Source of the DNA: JAJPHU01 sp035553375
GTDB lineage: Bacteria > Planctomycetota > Planctomycetia > Gemmatales > Gemmataceae
Assembly: GCA_035553375.1 (NCBI GenBank)
Contig: DATNCY010000343.1
Coordinates: forward strand, 1-48,514
Length of the DNA: 48,514 bases
Direction of reading: 5' to 3'
A program made the position numbers and the translations under genes. Below are positions 31,314-40,569 of this stretch, in pieces. The stretch's first letter is position 1. The number at the start of each line of letters is the position of its first letter. The notes beneath the pieces were generated by a model. The model ran no database searches. It saw only the letters and a list, made by a program, of their open reading frames with translations, and was not told the origin of the DNA.

Positions 31314-33419
31314 ATGGCGACCTCGCTCTCTCCTCCGCGCTGCTCTCCTGCTCCCGCTCGCCGCGAGACATCCTCCTCGCCGAGAATGCTGCAAACGAGT
31401 TGGATGATCCCGGCCGTCCTTCTCGTTGCCGCGTTGGTTGTCGCCGCCTGTCTGTATGGGCGGTTCCTCGATGTGCATCGCTCGTTGTGGGAGGGCGCCT
31501 ACCACGACCGCGACGCCCACTATCTCTACAGTCTGAAACTGGCGACCGATGTGCGCAATGGCCAGGTATTTCAGCTACTGAGCGATCTGAACGAAGGACG
31601 CATCTGGCCACCGCTGCATGGTCTCTTGGCGGGGACGGCGCTGCTCGTGGGAGGACTGGATTATCGTCTGGCGGTGCTGCCGAGTCTGGCGGGTTGGGTT
31701 GTCACGGCGTTCTTCGGGTTTCTGGTAGCGCGACGTTGCGTGCCGCGTGGAGGCACCTTCGCGGGGCTAGTTGCCGCGCTGTTCATCGCGGCTAGTCCGG
31801 CCCATCGAGCGTATGCCACCGACATCATGTTGGAGAGCCTTGGCGCGGCGCTGTCCCTCGTCGCACTCTACGCTTACCTGCTCACCGTCCAGGGCCGCGA
31901 CGACGAGAAGTGGAAGGCACGCTTCCTCTCCCTGGTTTTGCTGGCTCTGTTTCTGGAAAAGTACAATTATTGGCTGCTCGTTGTGATGGCCATCGTTCTC
32001 GCGGAGTGCCTCACCCGTCCGCGCATGTACTATGAGGCCGTCCGCCGCATCCTGAGCGCAATGGACTGGCGGCGCTGGGCATTGGCACAACTTCGTCATC
32101 CGCTGACCTGGGCGGTCGCGGTTGTCTTGCTTGTCAGCGCCTATGTCTTCCAGCGCGGCGATGAACCGTTCTGGATAGCGGGGCATCGCATCTCGCTGTA
32201 TCCCCCGCACAATTTGATTCATGTCGCCTACGTCCTCGCCTTCCTGGGCCTCGCTTCCTGGTGGTGGCGTCGCGGACGGCAGTTTACCCCCCTCTCCCCT
32301 GTACTGGGGGGAGAGGGGTTGGGGGTGAGGGGGAGGACCCCCCCCTCACCCACAACCCCTCTCCCCCCAGTACAGGGGAGAGGGGAGCAACGATTCGATG
32401 AGCGGCTACGGCAGATCATCCTCTGGCTCTTGTGTCCGCTGTCCATCTGGTTTTTGTTGCCCAAGCGCCCCAGTTATTTCCTGTGGTACATCAGTCTCGC
32501 CAATCGCACGCCCGATCAGGGGATGGACCTGTCCGCCGGCCTCCGCGATTACACGACTTGGTTTGTGGATGATTATCATTTCAGTCTCGTCTGCGCCTTG
32601 GCGGCGGTGACGCTGTGCGCGGTCGGTCTGCTATCCGCTATCCGCTATCCGCTATCCGCTATCCGCTATCCGCTGCGGTTTGGCCGGACTGCGGATGGCG
32701 GATCGCGGACGGCGGATTGGCGGTTTGTGCGGCCGGGTGGTCAAGCCGTCCTTGTGCTGGCTGTGCTGGCCACGGTGCTGACGCTGACGCATCCCAATCA
32801 CAAGGGACGTATGCTGCATTCGTGGGTGGCGGCCATCTGGGTGACAGCGGGCGTGGGAGCGGCGGCGCTCGTGTATGGCCGTGGCACCGCTCGCTGGCCG
32901 CGTCTGCGGCCGTGGTTGGCGGCCGCGACCCTCGCCGGTCTGACGTGGATGCAATATCCGGCCTTGATTTCGGCTGGCCAAGCGATGGAGGGTGGTCCCC
33001 ATCTGGATCGTCCCTCCATGCTTGCCATTACCGATGCCTATCTCGCGGACCTCGACTCGGCTCACCGCACTCTTGTGTTAACCTCCGTGCCCCTCAAGCC
33101 GATGGTGCAATGGACGTTTCTTCAGCGCTACGGGCGTTTCAATCGTCTGGAGGAACGCTGGTACGGTTTCGGAGATGCCGGGGAGGAAAATCGTCGCGGC
33201 TTCGCCCACTGGCTGCAAACGACCGATTGCGACACGCTGATCTTTTGCGCCACGACGATCCCACGCGGTTGGGAAGACGCTGGGCCGGAGTGTCGGCTGC
33301 ATGACGAGTTGAAGGACATTCTGCAAGCCCAGCAGGTCTTCCACCTCGCCAAGCAGAGCGAGTTGCCGCAATTCGCTTGTCGCGTCCAGGTATGGCGAAA
33401 GGCGAGCCGGGGACATTAG
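31314..33419 (+). CDS. GT-C-like polytopic membrane protein (glycosyltransferase family 39/ArnT-like)
   Basis: 701 residues from ATG 31314, which follows AAAGGA; the open frame extends upstream through the palindrome and is not used. One hydrophobic helix (31-50) is followed by a loop with HDRDAHY (64-70), the position where GT-C enzymes carry acidic catalytic residues. About nine further hydrophobic segments follow (VVTAFFGFLVARR, AGLVAALFIAAS, LSLVLLALFLEKYNYWLLVVMAIVLAE and others), then a soluble C-terminal region. This fits a lipid-linked sugar transferase of the PMT/ArnT group, but the match is only general. Two low-complexity insertions interrupt it: a palindromic element at 32286-32386 and a 7-bp tandem array at 32631-32672, both in frame. 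Confidence 0.7.
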   Translation: MATSLSPPRCSPAPARRETSSSPRMLQTSWMIPAVLLVAALVVAACLYGRFLDVHRSLWEGAYHDRDAHYLYSLKLATDVRNGQVFQLLSDLNEGRIWPPLHGLLAGTALLVGGLDYRLAVLPSLAGWVVTAFFGFLVARRCVPRGGTFAGLVAALFIAASPAHRAYATDIMLESLGAALSLVALYAYLLTVQGRDDEKWKARFLSLVLLALFLEKYNYWLLVVMAIVLAECLTRPRMYYEAVRRILSAMDWRRWALAQLRHPLTWAVAVVLLVSAYVFQRGDEPFWIAGHRISLYPPHNLIHVAYVLAFLGLASWWWRRGRQFTPLSPVLGGEGLGVRGRTPPSPTTPLPPVQGRGEQRFDERLRQIILWLLCPLSIWFLLPKRPSYFLWYISLANRTPDQGMDLSAGLRDYTTWFVDDYHFSLVCALAAVTLCAVGLLSAIRYPLSAIRYPLRFGRTADGGSRTADWRFVRPGGQAVLVLAVLATVLTLTHPNHKGRMLHSWVAAIWVTAGVGAAALVYGRGTARWPRLRPWLAAATLAGLTWMQYPALISAGQAMEGGPHLDRPSMLAITDAYLADLDSAHRTLVLTSVPLKPMVQWTFLQRYGRFNRLEERWYGFGDAGEENRRGFAHWLQTTDCDTLIFCATTIPRGWEDAGPECRLHDELKDILQAQQVFHLAKQSELPQFACRVQVWRKASRGH
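32286..32386. repeat. In-frame palindromic element in the GT-C-like gene
   Basis: Arms of about 45 nt, with sub-palindromes CCCTCTCCCC...GGGGAGAGGGG, occur in inverse orientation within the coding sequence and encode Pro/Gly-rich residues such as LSPVLGGEGLGVRG. It is of the same family as the element at 22405-22521. Confidence 0.85.
32631..32672. repeat. 7-bp tandem repeat (six copies) inside the GT-C-like gene
   Basis: CTATCCG is repeated six times without error. Three units make 21 bp, so the array encodes two copies of a seven-residue repeat (around LSAIRYP). Adding or losing one unit would shift the reading frame. Confidence 0.95.
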
Positions 33420-33441
33420 TCTCCTGGGCATCTCCTTATCT

Positions 33442-35619
33442 CTATCCTGCGGGACTGCTCAAGTGGAGGCTCATGGCTTCGCGGTGGAGGCGACAAAGAT
33501 AGGCATTCCAGATGACGCCGGCGGCTGGCGTGGGCTGTTCCAATTCGCCAAGCCCGCGGCCCATTTCACGCAGTCCCGCGCGATCCAGTTCGACGGAAAG
33601 CCGGCCTAGTCGCTGCCGGGTTGTCTCATTCAAGCGTCCGAGTCCCGCCTCGGCGATTTGCAGCAGCGTTCGTTCCACTTCACCGAGCCGCGTCCGAAGT
33701 CCGGGACACACGCCCTCGCGGAACCGCGTTTCCGGATGGTCCGCGTCCCATTCCTCATCCGCCGTCATCACCGTGGCGATGCGATCGCGGCCATACTTCT
33801 GACGCAGACGCGCCAGCAACGCGGATTGGCGGGAGACGATGAGATTTCGATCGAAGGCCGGATTCAGCACTTTATGGCCATTGGGCGTACCCTGGCTGAA
33901 GAGCGCGAGCGGTTCGAGGAGAAGCCCCTTGTTACTGAAGACGAGTCGGACGAGGACGGCCGTAAGGCGATCGCGCGCCGGATTGAGCGCTTCGAGAAAC
34001 TCAATGGCGTCCTCGTTGACGCCGGCCCACGGCAAGGTCAGCGCCAGCGTATTCGCTTCGTCGTCCTGCAAGTGCCAGCAGAACCACTGCTGCAATTCAT
34101 CGAACGAGCGCTCGCCCCACTGCGCCGGCCGCAGCACAATCAGGCGATCGAGCGGGTTCTTCTCCGTCAGACCAATTGGGTACTGATTCAAGGTGTAGTC
34201 ATGGAGCGTGCGCCAGTTGGTGAAAGCGCGGCCGGCGAAATCGATTTGTTCCGGCTCAGCCGGCACTACATCGGCGACTATAGCGCTCTCTGAAGTAGAC
34301 AGACGGCCCATTGCGTTGACTCGTGCTTGTCGCAGGGTGAATTGCGAGCGGCCGATTCGCTCCGGCGGACCGCCTGCCGTCCACATCGCCTCGGTGCGAT
34401 AGGACTGCTCCATGTTGAAGTGTCCCGGCGATCCCGTGGGCCGGCTGGCGGTCCACGTCAGGAAACGCTTGCCGGCCCGATCCCATAAAAGAACGGTGAT
34501 GCCCTCATAGCCGGAGGCAGTTTGCCACGGATGAGCGCCGACGCCGGTGAGTTGTAAATCGCCGGCGGGATCGTACTGCGTGCGATGTTGGCCGACCAGC
34601 GCGAGGGGTGGCTGCGCTCCCGCGGCGGCCAGCGCCCGAGCGAGGGCGTAGCTCAAGCAGAGACGATCGAACAATCGGCCCGTATCGGCGGCGGCATCCC
34701 GCGCGAGTATTTGAGAAACCTCATCGGCGAGCGCGCGAACCAAGCGCGCCAGTCGCGGCATGTGTACGGCGAGGGCTGACACCGAGAGCGTGAACAGCCG
34801 TTCGACCATGCGTGGCGAGGGATGAGCCAGCCCCGTACTCACCATCGCTTCGAGCAGTTCGTGAGCCGCATCGAGAACCTGCGCGCGTGTCCGCGCCGCG
34901 CCGGCAGATTCCGCCGGCGCCGAGGCGACCGCCTCCTCGAATGTCCTGCCGTGGCTTTGCTGCAAAGCGAGAACAGCGGCGATAACCCATCGTTTATGGA
35001 ACGAACGTGGCGCCGTGGTCAGCATTTGATCGAGCAGCGTCCGCGCCGACTTCTTGCCGCCGGTGGGCAAGAGCCTCGCCTCGACTTCCTGGCGGATCAA
35101 CCGAATCGTGATACCGGCGTGCAACTCGACCTCGACTTCGACGCCGCTTTTGACGAGCGCCAGCGCCTCGCGGAAGATTGTCTTGCCCGCCCACTTTTGC
35201 AGATCGTCGAGCGTCAGGTCCAGCAAGGCTTGCTGGAGCGCGCCGCCTTCGCCCGAGCGGGGGTCGTCAGCCCCCTGAGCGCTCGAAGACTCAGGGGGCT
35301 GACGACCCCCGCTCAGAGGCTTTTCATCTACCGTCGTCCACTGGTCGCGCAGATACATCGTCGCGGTGAGGATTTGCCGGCTCGCGCCGGTGGCCTTCGT
35401 GTCATCGGTGGCGTGCGCGGGACCGGCAGGCGGCATCGACACCACCCAACCCGGACCGCGCACGAGAATCGCTTCTTCCGTCTCTTCGTGTTGCAATCCA
35501 CCGGCTTCCAGGTCTTTTTGCGCTCGGCGGACCAGCCCTTTGTTGGCGAGGGCAATCAAGCCGGCTTCGTCGAAGCTGGCGAGAATCGCTTGCAGTTTGG
35601 CACGATCTTCGGCATTCAT
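33442..35619 (-). CDS. SWIM-family-like protein lacking zinc ligands, last gene of the MoxR/VWA operon
   Basis: 725 residues. ATG 35619 is chosen because the VWA gene ends at 35622; a farther start (35652) would overlap it. The N-terminus (LQAILASFDEAGLIALANKGLVRRAQKDLE) resembles SWIM zinc-finger proteins such as E. coli YehQ. Where the SWIM motif CxC...CxH is expected, the sequence reads WVVSMPPAGPAH then GASRQILTATMYLR, without cysteines, so zinc binding appears lost. The rest is long and helical with no enzyme motif. A perfect 25-bp palindrome (35255-35314) is inserted in frame after EKPLSG. By position it matches the YehQ place in a yeh-type operon. The function of this set is unknown. 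Confidence 0.75.
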   Translation of the reverse strand: MNAEDRAKLQAILASFDEAGLIALANKGLVRRAQKDLEAGGLQHEETEEAILVRGPGWVVSMPPAGPAHATDDTKATGASRQILTATMYLRDQWTTVDEKPLSGGRQPPESSSAQGADDPRSGEGGALQQALLDLTLDDLQKWAGKTIFREALALVKSGVEVEVELHAGITIRLIRQEVEARLLPTGGKKSARTLLDQMLTTAPRSFHKRWVIAAVLALQQSHGRTFEEAVASAPAESAGAARTRAQVLDAAHELLEAMVSTGLAHPSPRMVERLFTLSVSALAVHMPRLARLVRALADEVSQILARDAAADTGRLFDRLCLSYALARALAAAGAQPPLALVGQHRTQYDPAGDLQLTGVGAHPWQTASGYEGITVLLWDRAGKRFLTWTASRPTGSPGHFNMEQSYRTEAMWTAGGPPERIGRSQFTLRQARVNAMGRLSTSESAIVADVVPAEPEQIDFAGRAFTNWRTLHDYTLNQYPIGLTEKNPLDRLIVLRPAQWGERSFDELQQWFCWHLQDDEANTLALTLPWAGVNEDAIEFLEALNPARDRLTAVLVRLVFSNKGLLLEPLALFSQGTPNGHKVLNPAFDRNLIVSRQSALLARLRQKYGRDRIATVMTADEEWDADHPETRFREGVCPGLRTRLGEVERTLLQIAEAGLGRLNETTRQRLGRLSVELDRAGLREMGRGLGELEQPTPAAGVIWNAYLCRLHREAMSLHLSSPAG
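35255..35314. repeat. Perfect 25-bp palindrome in frame within a coding sequence
   Basis: Arms 35255-35279 and 35290-35314 match perfectly with a 10-nt loop; the core is GCGGGGGTCGTCAGCCCCCTG. On the minus strand it encodes about 20 polar residues (SGGRQPPESSSAQGADDPRS). Confidence 0.93.
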
Positions 35620-35621
35620 GG

Positions 35622-36764
35622 TCAAGTCCGGTTCATCACGTCCGCCAGCCAATTCGCCAATTGTGTGGGGGTGAGCGCGGCAATCTGCATCCCCTCGGCG
35701 GCCAGGCGGCCGGCAAGTTGGGCGTCGTAAAAGGCGTTGGCATCGGCATCGAGCGCCGCCAGACCGAGTAGTTTCACGCCCGCCTCGCGCAGTCGTTTGC
35801 AGGTGGCGATCAGGGTACGCGGGTCGGCCCCCTCACAGAAATCCGTGACCAGCACCAACACGGTGCGGCGCGGTTGGCTGACCAGTTGTTCGCAATAACG
35901 CACCGCTTGCCCGATATTCGTGCCGCCGCCGAGTTGCACGCTCATCAACACTTCGACCGGATCGCTGACATGCTCGGACAGATCGACCACCGAAGTATCG
36001 AAAATCACCAGCCGCACGCGCACCATCGGCAGACCCGCCAGGATGCCGGCCATCACCGCCGAATGGATGACGCTGTTGGCCATCGACCCCGATTGATCGA
36101 CGCACAGAATCACCTCCCAGGGCATGTGTCGCTTGATGCGATTGAAGAAACGCGGATCTTCGACGACCAATTTGCCGCGCTGGGGATCCCAGTGTTTGAG
36201 GTTGCGGCGAATGGTGTCGCGCGCGTCGAAATTGCGGGCGACCTTGTATTGGCTATGGCGGAAGCGATTCAGCCGGCCCATGAGGGCGTTCTTGATCTCC
36301 TGTTCTAGTTTGCGTTTGATTTCCTCGACGACGCGGGCAATGAGCCGGCGTGCTTCCGCTACCACCGCGCCGCTCATCTGATTTTTAAGAGCGAGGACCG
36401 CGCCGAGTAGTTCCGTACTTGGTTCCAGCGATGCCAGCGTAGCGGCATCCTGAACTAACTCCGTCATGCCATAGCGATCGAGGGCGTGCTGAGTGATGCG
36501 GGTGCAAGTTTCCTTGGGAAAGAGTTCGCGGATCTCATTTAACCATTTTGGCACACTCAACTGCGAGGGATCGAGTGAACCCGGCCCAAGCCGCGCGTCC
36601 TGACGCACGCCGCGCCCGCGATACTCGCGTGAATAAAGTTGTTCCAGGGCGTCGGCCATGCGCTGCTGACCGGCGCTGAGACATTCGCCCATTTTCGGTT
36701 GGGCGTATTTGCCGAGGACCAGCCGCCAGCGCGCCAAGCGTTCGTGTTTGGCCGATTCGCTCAT
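35622..36764 (-). CDS. VWA-domain protein (CoxE/YehP-like)
   Basis: 380 residues. The ATG at 36764 overlaps the DUF5682 stop codon by ATGA, so the two are coupled. Residues 1-200 are helical (EQLYSREYRGRG, LTPRITQHALDRYG-like segments). The VWA domain begins at about residue 215 with ILCVDQSGSMANS: D223, S225 and S227 form the metal-ion-dependent adhesion site, completed by GGGTN and VTDFCEG. VWA proteins of this type work with MoxR ATPases, often to insert metals or to assemble complexes; the ATPase is encoded two genes upstream. It corresponds to YehP in the E. coli-type set. The downstream gene starts 2 nt after its stop codon. Confidence 0.9.
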   Translation of the reverse strand: MSESAKHERLARWRLVLGKYAQPKMGECLSAGQQRMADALEQLYSREYRGRGVRQDARLGPGSLDPSQLSVPKWLNEIRELFPKETCTRITQHALDRYGMTELVQDAATLASLEPSTELLGAVLALKNQMSGAVVAEARRLIARVVEEIKRKLEQEIKNALMGRLNRFRHSQYKVARNFDARDTIRRNLKHWDPQRGKLVVEDPRFFNRIKRHMPWEVILCVDQSGSMANSVIHSAVMAGILAGLPMVRVRLVIFDTSVVDLSEHVSDPVEVLMSVQLGGGTNIGQAVRYCEQLVSQPRRTVLVLVTDFCEGADPRTLIATCKRLREAGVKLLGLAALDADANAFYDAQLAGRLAAEGMQIAALTPTQLANWLADVMNRT

Positions 36765-39289
36765 GAGTCGTCTCCCGGTTGCAGGCCATCGATTCGCAGC
36801 GTCTCGCGCACTCTTTGCGTTATTTCCAGAGCGAAACGCACTTCCGCCTCATCGAGATCCATGTGGACCAACTCGCCGAGATTGGCCCCCGGATGCATCT
36901 GGGAGATATGATCGGCGACTTGCGAGACTTCGCGCGGCGTCAGGTCCGTGAAGGCCAACCGCAGTTCCGGCAACGCACCGAGGAAGGTCTTGTCGTCCCA
37001 GGCGGCGAATTGCTCGTCGATGGCCTGGATCAATTCGACCACCTGCCAGGCGGCTTCGCGGGCCGTGGCGAGCAGACCGCGCAAGATGCCGGTACACTTG
37101 CGAATGTCGCTCGCCGTCCCACCCAAGTATCCGCGAATAACCCGCACTAGCTCCGCTTCCGAGAATATCCCCGCGCCGTACAGGATGCCGGCGGCCGCGC
37201 CGATGACGGCAGCGTGCGCCTTGTCGGCGGGAGATTCCACGACGCGGCGCAGCCCTTGATGAAACAAGTCGGCATCGAGCGGTAGCGCATCGTCCGCGTT
37301 GGCGCGCGGCGAACCGGCCAACACTTCGCGCAGCGTCCGCAGGGCGGCCATGATCGCATCCACGCTATCATCTGGGCAGCCGGCGATGTCCTCCATCAGC
37401 CGGCACGCCCGCAAATAAGCAACCGACATCAACCGCGGCACGGCCGTCAGATGAGTGGCTTCGAGCGGTTCGCGCGAATGGGCCAGCAGTTCGAGTTGGG
37501 CCAAACCGCTGACGACGGAGGCGAAGGCCGGATCGTGCGCGATGTGAACATCGATCAGCGGAATGATGCTGGCCGCTTGCGCATGCAGACCGAGCCGGCA
37601 AGCGCGAATCAGCAAGGCGACCGCCGCTGCACTGTTGCGCCCTTGCTCCTCATCTTCGAGTTGAGCGATCTGTTGTCTCAGCTTTCCAGCGGCAGCGTCC
37701 TCGATCGTAGGCCCGAAAACCGAGGCTTCGATAAGAGCGCTCTCCGTTGCCGGCGACCAGCAAACTTGCCAGTGTTCCTGCATACGGTCGAGTCCATGTC
37801 CCTGCGCGAAATCGGGTCCGCTGAGGAAGCCGGCGAACGGTGCGCCAAGTAAATCAAGACGGTGGAACAGCCGGCTAATCTGGCGATGGTTGGCGTTGCG
37901 GTACAGATCGAGTACCATCTCGCGGCGTTCGACGCTATCGACCGGCAAACGCAACCGGCGCGCCTCGTGCTGAAAATCCGACACGATGGGCGGCACGGCC
38001 GTTCCGGGCGGCACCTTACCGACGCGATCACCGGCCAACACTTGCCGCACCAGCCGCATCAGCAATTGTCCTTCGGTGCCCATCTCTCCCTTGATGAAGC
38101 AGGAGCGAATACCGTCCAGCACATCTTCGCGCAACGGCCAGGCGTGCCCACGGAGGGCCGCGAGCGCTTGCGTCATTTCCACGGCGGCAATGGCGTCCGG
38201 CGTCGAGATGGTCGTCGGCAAATTCCGCTCGCGCGCCAGGCGGCGAATCTCGATGATAAGGTCCGCCGCGATGCGATTCCCTTGCGTCGCCTGTCCAGAT
38301 TCAATCATCGCCGGCCAGAGGCGATCGTAATAGGCGGGGCTGGGCATACCGGAGGCGTAACCCGCCAAGGCGTCGAGTTGATCGAAACTGTAGCGCATCA
38401 GCCAGTTGCCGACTTCCTCTTCGCCCAAGGCCAGCGGCCGAGGACGTGCGGATTCCTGCGCCACGAGATCCGGCAAGGCAACCGTGTGAAAGCCGCCCGT
38501 CACGACAAGAACCATGCCAGATCGCTTTTCACTCTCATTGTGATTCAATTCATCGCGGATGGCAGCGGCCATGCACGCTTCGCGGGCGGTCGTGCCGTCC
38601 GCTGCCAGTCTTTCGGGCGTGTAATCGAGCCGGGCCATTGCGCAGTACGCGGCCAGGCGATCCATGAAAACCTCGGTCTCGATGCTGTCCCAACCGGACT
38701 CGAAGAGTTGGTCCCACAATTCATTGAAATCGCGGCAGCCCATGCGCTGGGCCAGCGAACGAATGTATTCGCTATGCCGCAGATGTTCGTCGGCGGCCAG
38801 CGAATCGATGCGCACCGGCTCGCGCTCGCTTTGCGGCTGGCTGAGCCGAGCCAGTACCATTTCGGCATATTCGAGATCGATGAACCGTAACCGAGCGCCG
38901 ACCGTGCGGCCGGTACGCAGCGCTACCAGTTCCGGGGAATAATCGCAAAAGGGATAATAGGCCGCAAAGCGAGGTGGACCGAAACCCGGCTCCGCATTTT
39001 CCTCATCCGCTTGCGCATCGGCAGCGGAAAGACGGCGGCGTTTGTCGATGAACGTGGTGTAGAGGGCGACCGGGCAAGTGCAGCGCTCATCGATCAACGA
39101 ATCGATATGCGACGTGAAAGAAGCCGGCCCCTCGACGAGGACAGAGGCGGGACGATGGGTGAGAATCCAGCGGCGCAGATGGGCGGCGCAGGCGGGCGAG
39201 TGATGGCGAACCGGAAAATAGCACACACGCTCGCCGCGTAGTTTCGCCAGCAATTCGGTCACGAATGGTCTGGGGGATAATTCGGTCAT
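36761..39289 (-). CDS. DUF5682 family protein (YehM-like)
   Basis: 842 residues, ATG 39289, 12 nt after the MoxR stop codon. The N-terminus carries the DUF5682 signature CYFPVRHHSPACAAHLRRWI (about 20-39), then ASVLVEGPASFTSHID, YPFCDYSPELVALR and RFIDLEY, with a later GMVLVVTGGFHTVALPDL. These conserved His, Glu and Asp residues suggest a hydrolase-like or erythromycin-esterase/TraB-like core, which is an inference. The C-terminal 400 residues are helical. The family regularly occurs between MoxR and VWA genes; its biochemical role is not known. No signal peptide or membrane helix is evident. Confidence 0.85.
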   Translation of the reverse strand: MTELSPRPFVTELLAKLRGERVCYFPVRHHSPACAAHLRRWILTHRPASVLVEGPASFTSHIDSLIDERCTCPVALYTTFIDKRRRLSAADAQADEENAEPGFGPPRFAAYYPFCDYSPELVALRTGRTVGARLRFIDLEYAEMVLARLSQPQSEREPVRIDSLAADEHLRHSEYIRSLAQRMGCRDFNELWDQLFESGWDSIETEVFMDRLAAYCAMARLDYTPERLAADGTTAREACMAAAIRDELNHNESEKRSGMVLVVTGGFHTVALPDLVAQESARPRPLALGEEEVGNWLMRYSFDQLDALAGYASGMPSPAYYDRLWPAMIESGQATQGNRIAADLIIEIRRLARERNLPTTISTPDAIAAVEMTQALAALRGHAWPLREDVLDGIRSCFIKGEMGTEGQLLMRLVRQVLAGDRVGKVPPGTAVPPIVSDFQHEARRLRLPVDSVERREMVLDLYRNANHRQISRLFHRLDLLGAPFAGFLSGPDFAQGHGLDRMQEHWQVCWSPATESALIEASVFGPTIEDAAAGKLRQQIAQLEDEEQGRNSAAAVALLIRACRLGLHAQAASIIPLIDVHIAHDPAFASVVSGLAQLELLAHSREPLEATHLTAVPRLMSVAYLRACRLMEDIAGCPDDSVDAIMAALRTLREVLAGSPRANADDALPLDADLFHQGLRRVVESPADKAHAAVIGAAAGILYGAGIFSEAELVRVIRGYLGGTASDIRKCTGILRGLLATAREAAWQVVELIQAIDEQFAAWDDKTFLGALPELRLAFTDLTPREVSQVADHISQMHPGANLGELVHMDLDEAEVRFALEITQRVRETLRIDGLQPGDDS

Positions 39290-39301
39290 GGCAAGCCTTT
39301 A

Positions 39302-40483
39302 TCAACTGCCCAGAATCCCACGACCATCGTAGAACGACTTCCAATGCTCGCTCCGCTTCGCCCGGTTCTTCACCACCACATCAAAATATTGGCATACTTT
39401 CTTGGCATCCTCGGCGGAATCTTTGAGGACGGTGCCGACGAGTTGCTTGGCGAGATTCTCGCCGCGCAGTTGGCCATCGCCCAGGTAACACGCCTCCAGT
39501 CCGGCGGCGAAAGCGACCGAGACGGCCTCGGCCGTACTCATCGCCGTGGACGGCTTCTCGACCACGGTGCCCTCTTCCGTGCGTCCCTTGCGGAGATCCA
39601 TGAACGTGGTCACCAGCACATCAATCACGTCCGGCGGCAACGCCGCCACCGCGCCGGCATTCTGCAACAAGTCGTTGGCCTGCTCCAAAACCAACTCCAA
39701 CTCGAAACGCTTCTCGGCAATGGGCGGCACCGTCTCGAAATTGAAACGCCGTTTGAGGGCGGCGGACATTTCATGGACGCCGCGATCCCGCGTGTTCGCC
39801 GTGGCGATCACGTTGAAACCCGGTTTGGCAAAGAGCAGATTGTCTGCGCCTTTGAGTTCCGGGACGTGCAGCACCTTATCACTGAGGACGCTAATGAGCG
39901 TGTCCTGAATTTCAGGCGGACAGCGAGTGATTTCCTCGAAGCGCACAATCTGTCCGCGCGACAAGCCGTGATACAGCGGAGCCGGCACGAGCGCATTGGG
40001 CGTCGGCCCTTCTGCGAGCAAGAGCGCGTAGTTCCATGAATACTTGATTTGGTCTTCGGTCGTGCCCGCCGTGCCCTGGATGGTCAGCGCGCTTGAGCCG
40101 GAAATGGCGGCGGTCAGCAATTCGGACAGCATCGATTTGGCTGTGCCCGGCTCGCCGACCAGCAGCAATCCGCGATTGCTCATCAGCGTGACAATGGCGC
40201 GATCGATCATGGCCTCTTCGCCGTGAAACTTGCGTGGGATTGTCGCAAGTTGGCCATCTCCACCGGCAGAGATTTTGGCGGACTTACTTATCTTGCCGGT
40301 TGCCGGTGCGCGGGATTGCTGTCCGGCGTTGCCGAGAATGAACGTCCGTACTGCGCGTGGACTGAGGTGCCAGCCCGGTGGCTTGGGGTCGGTGTCTGCG
40401 GCGCGCAACGCTTCCAGTTGCGCGGCGAACTTCATCTCCGCAGGTTCGCGGAGCATCGTCGGTGTGTCTTTTTGTTTCGCCAT
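39302..40483 (-). CDS. MoxR-type AAA+ ATPase (YehL-like)
   Basis: 393 residues from ATG 40483; a TTG 18 nt upstream is less likely. After about 95 residues of extension (with LSPRAVRTFILG), the AAA core begins: Walker A LLVGEPGTAKSMLSE, Walker B in QIVRFEEITRCPPEIQDTLIS, sensor NVIATANTRDRGVHEMSAALKRRFNFE with the arginine finger region, as in MoxR proteins. MoxR ATPases act as chaperones that remodel VWA-containing partners; the VWA protein two genes downstream is the probable partner. The 86 nt before it, up to the DUF4132 stop codon, is mostly a palindrome (40503-40560), so expression of the four downstream genes could be separated from DUF4132. Confidence 0.93.
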   Translation of the reverse strand: MAKQKDTPTMLREPAEMKFAAQLEALRAADTDPKPPGWHLSPRAVRTFILGNAGQQSRAPATGKISKSAKISAGGDGQLATIPRKFHGEEAMIDRAIVTLMSNRGLLLVGEPGTAKSMLSELLTAAISGSSALTIQGTAGTTEDQIKYSWNYALLLAEGPTPNALVPAPLYHGLSRGQIVRFEEITRCPPEIQDTLISVLSDKVLHVPELKGADNLLFAKPGFNVIATANTRDRGVHEMSAALKRRFNFETVPPIAEKRFELELVLEQANDLLQNAGAVAALPPDVIDVLVTTFMDLRKGRTEEGTVVEKPSTAMSTAEAVSVAFAAGLEACYLGDGQLRGENLAKQLVGTVLKDSAEDAKKVCQYFDVVVKNRAKRSEHWKSFYDGRGILGS

Positions 40484-40502
40484 CGTGTGATTCCAGGCCA
40501 AG

Positions 40503-40560
40503 CCGAGCCGCGACCGTTAGGGAGCGGAGAGAAACCCGCTCCCTAACGGTCGCGGCTCGG
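40503..40560. repeat. Perfect 25-bp palindrome between DUF4132 and MoxR genes
   Basis: Arms 40503-40527 and 40536-40560 match perfectly around the loop AGAGAAAC; the core is GAGCCGCGACCGTTAGGGAG. It lies within a polycistronic stretch, 10 nt after the DUF4132 stop codon, and its hairpin could reduce read-through into the MoxR gene. Confidence 0.93.
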
Positions 40561-40569
40561 ATGTGCGCT

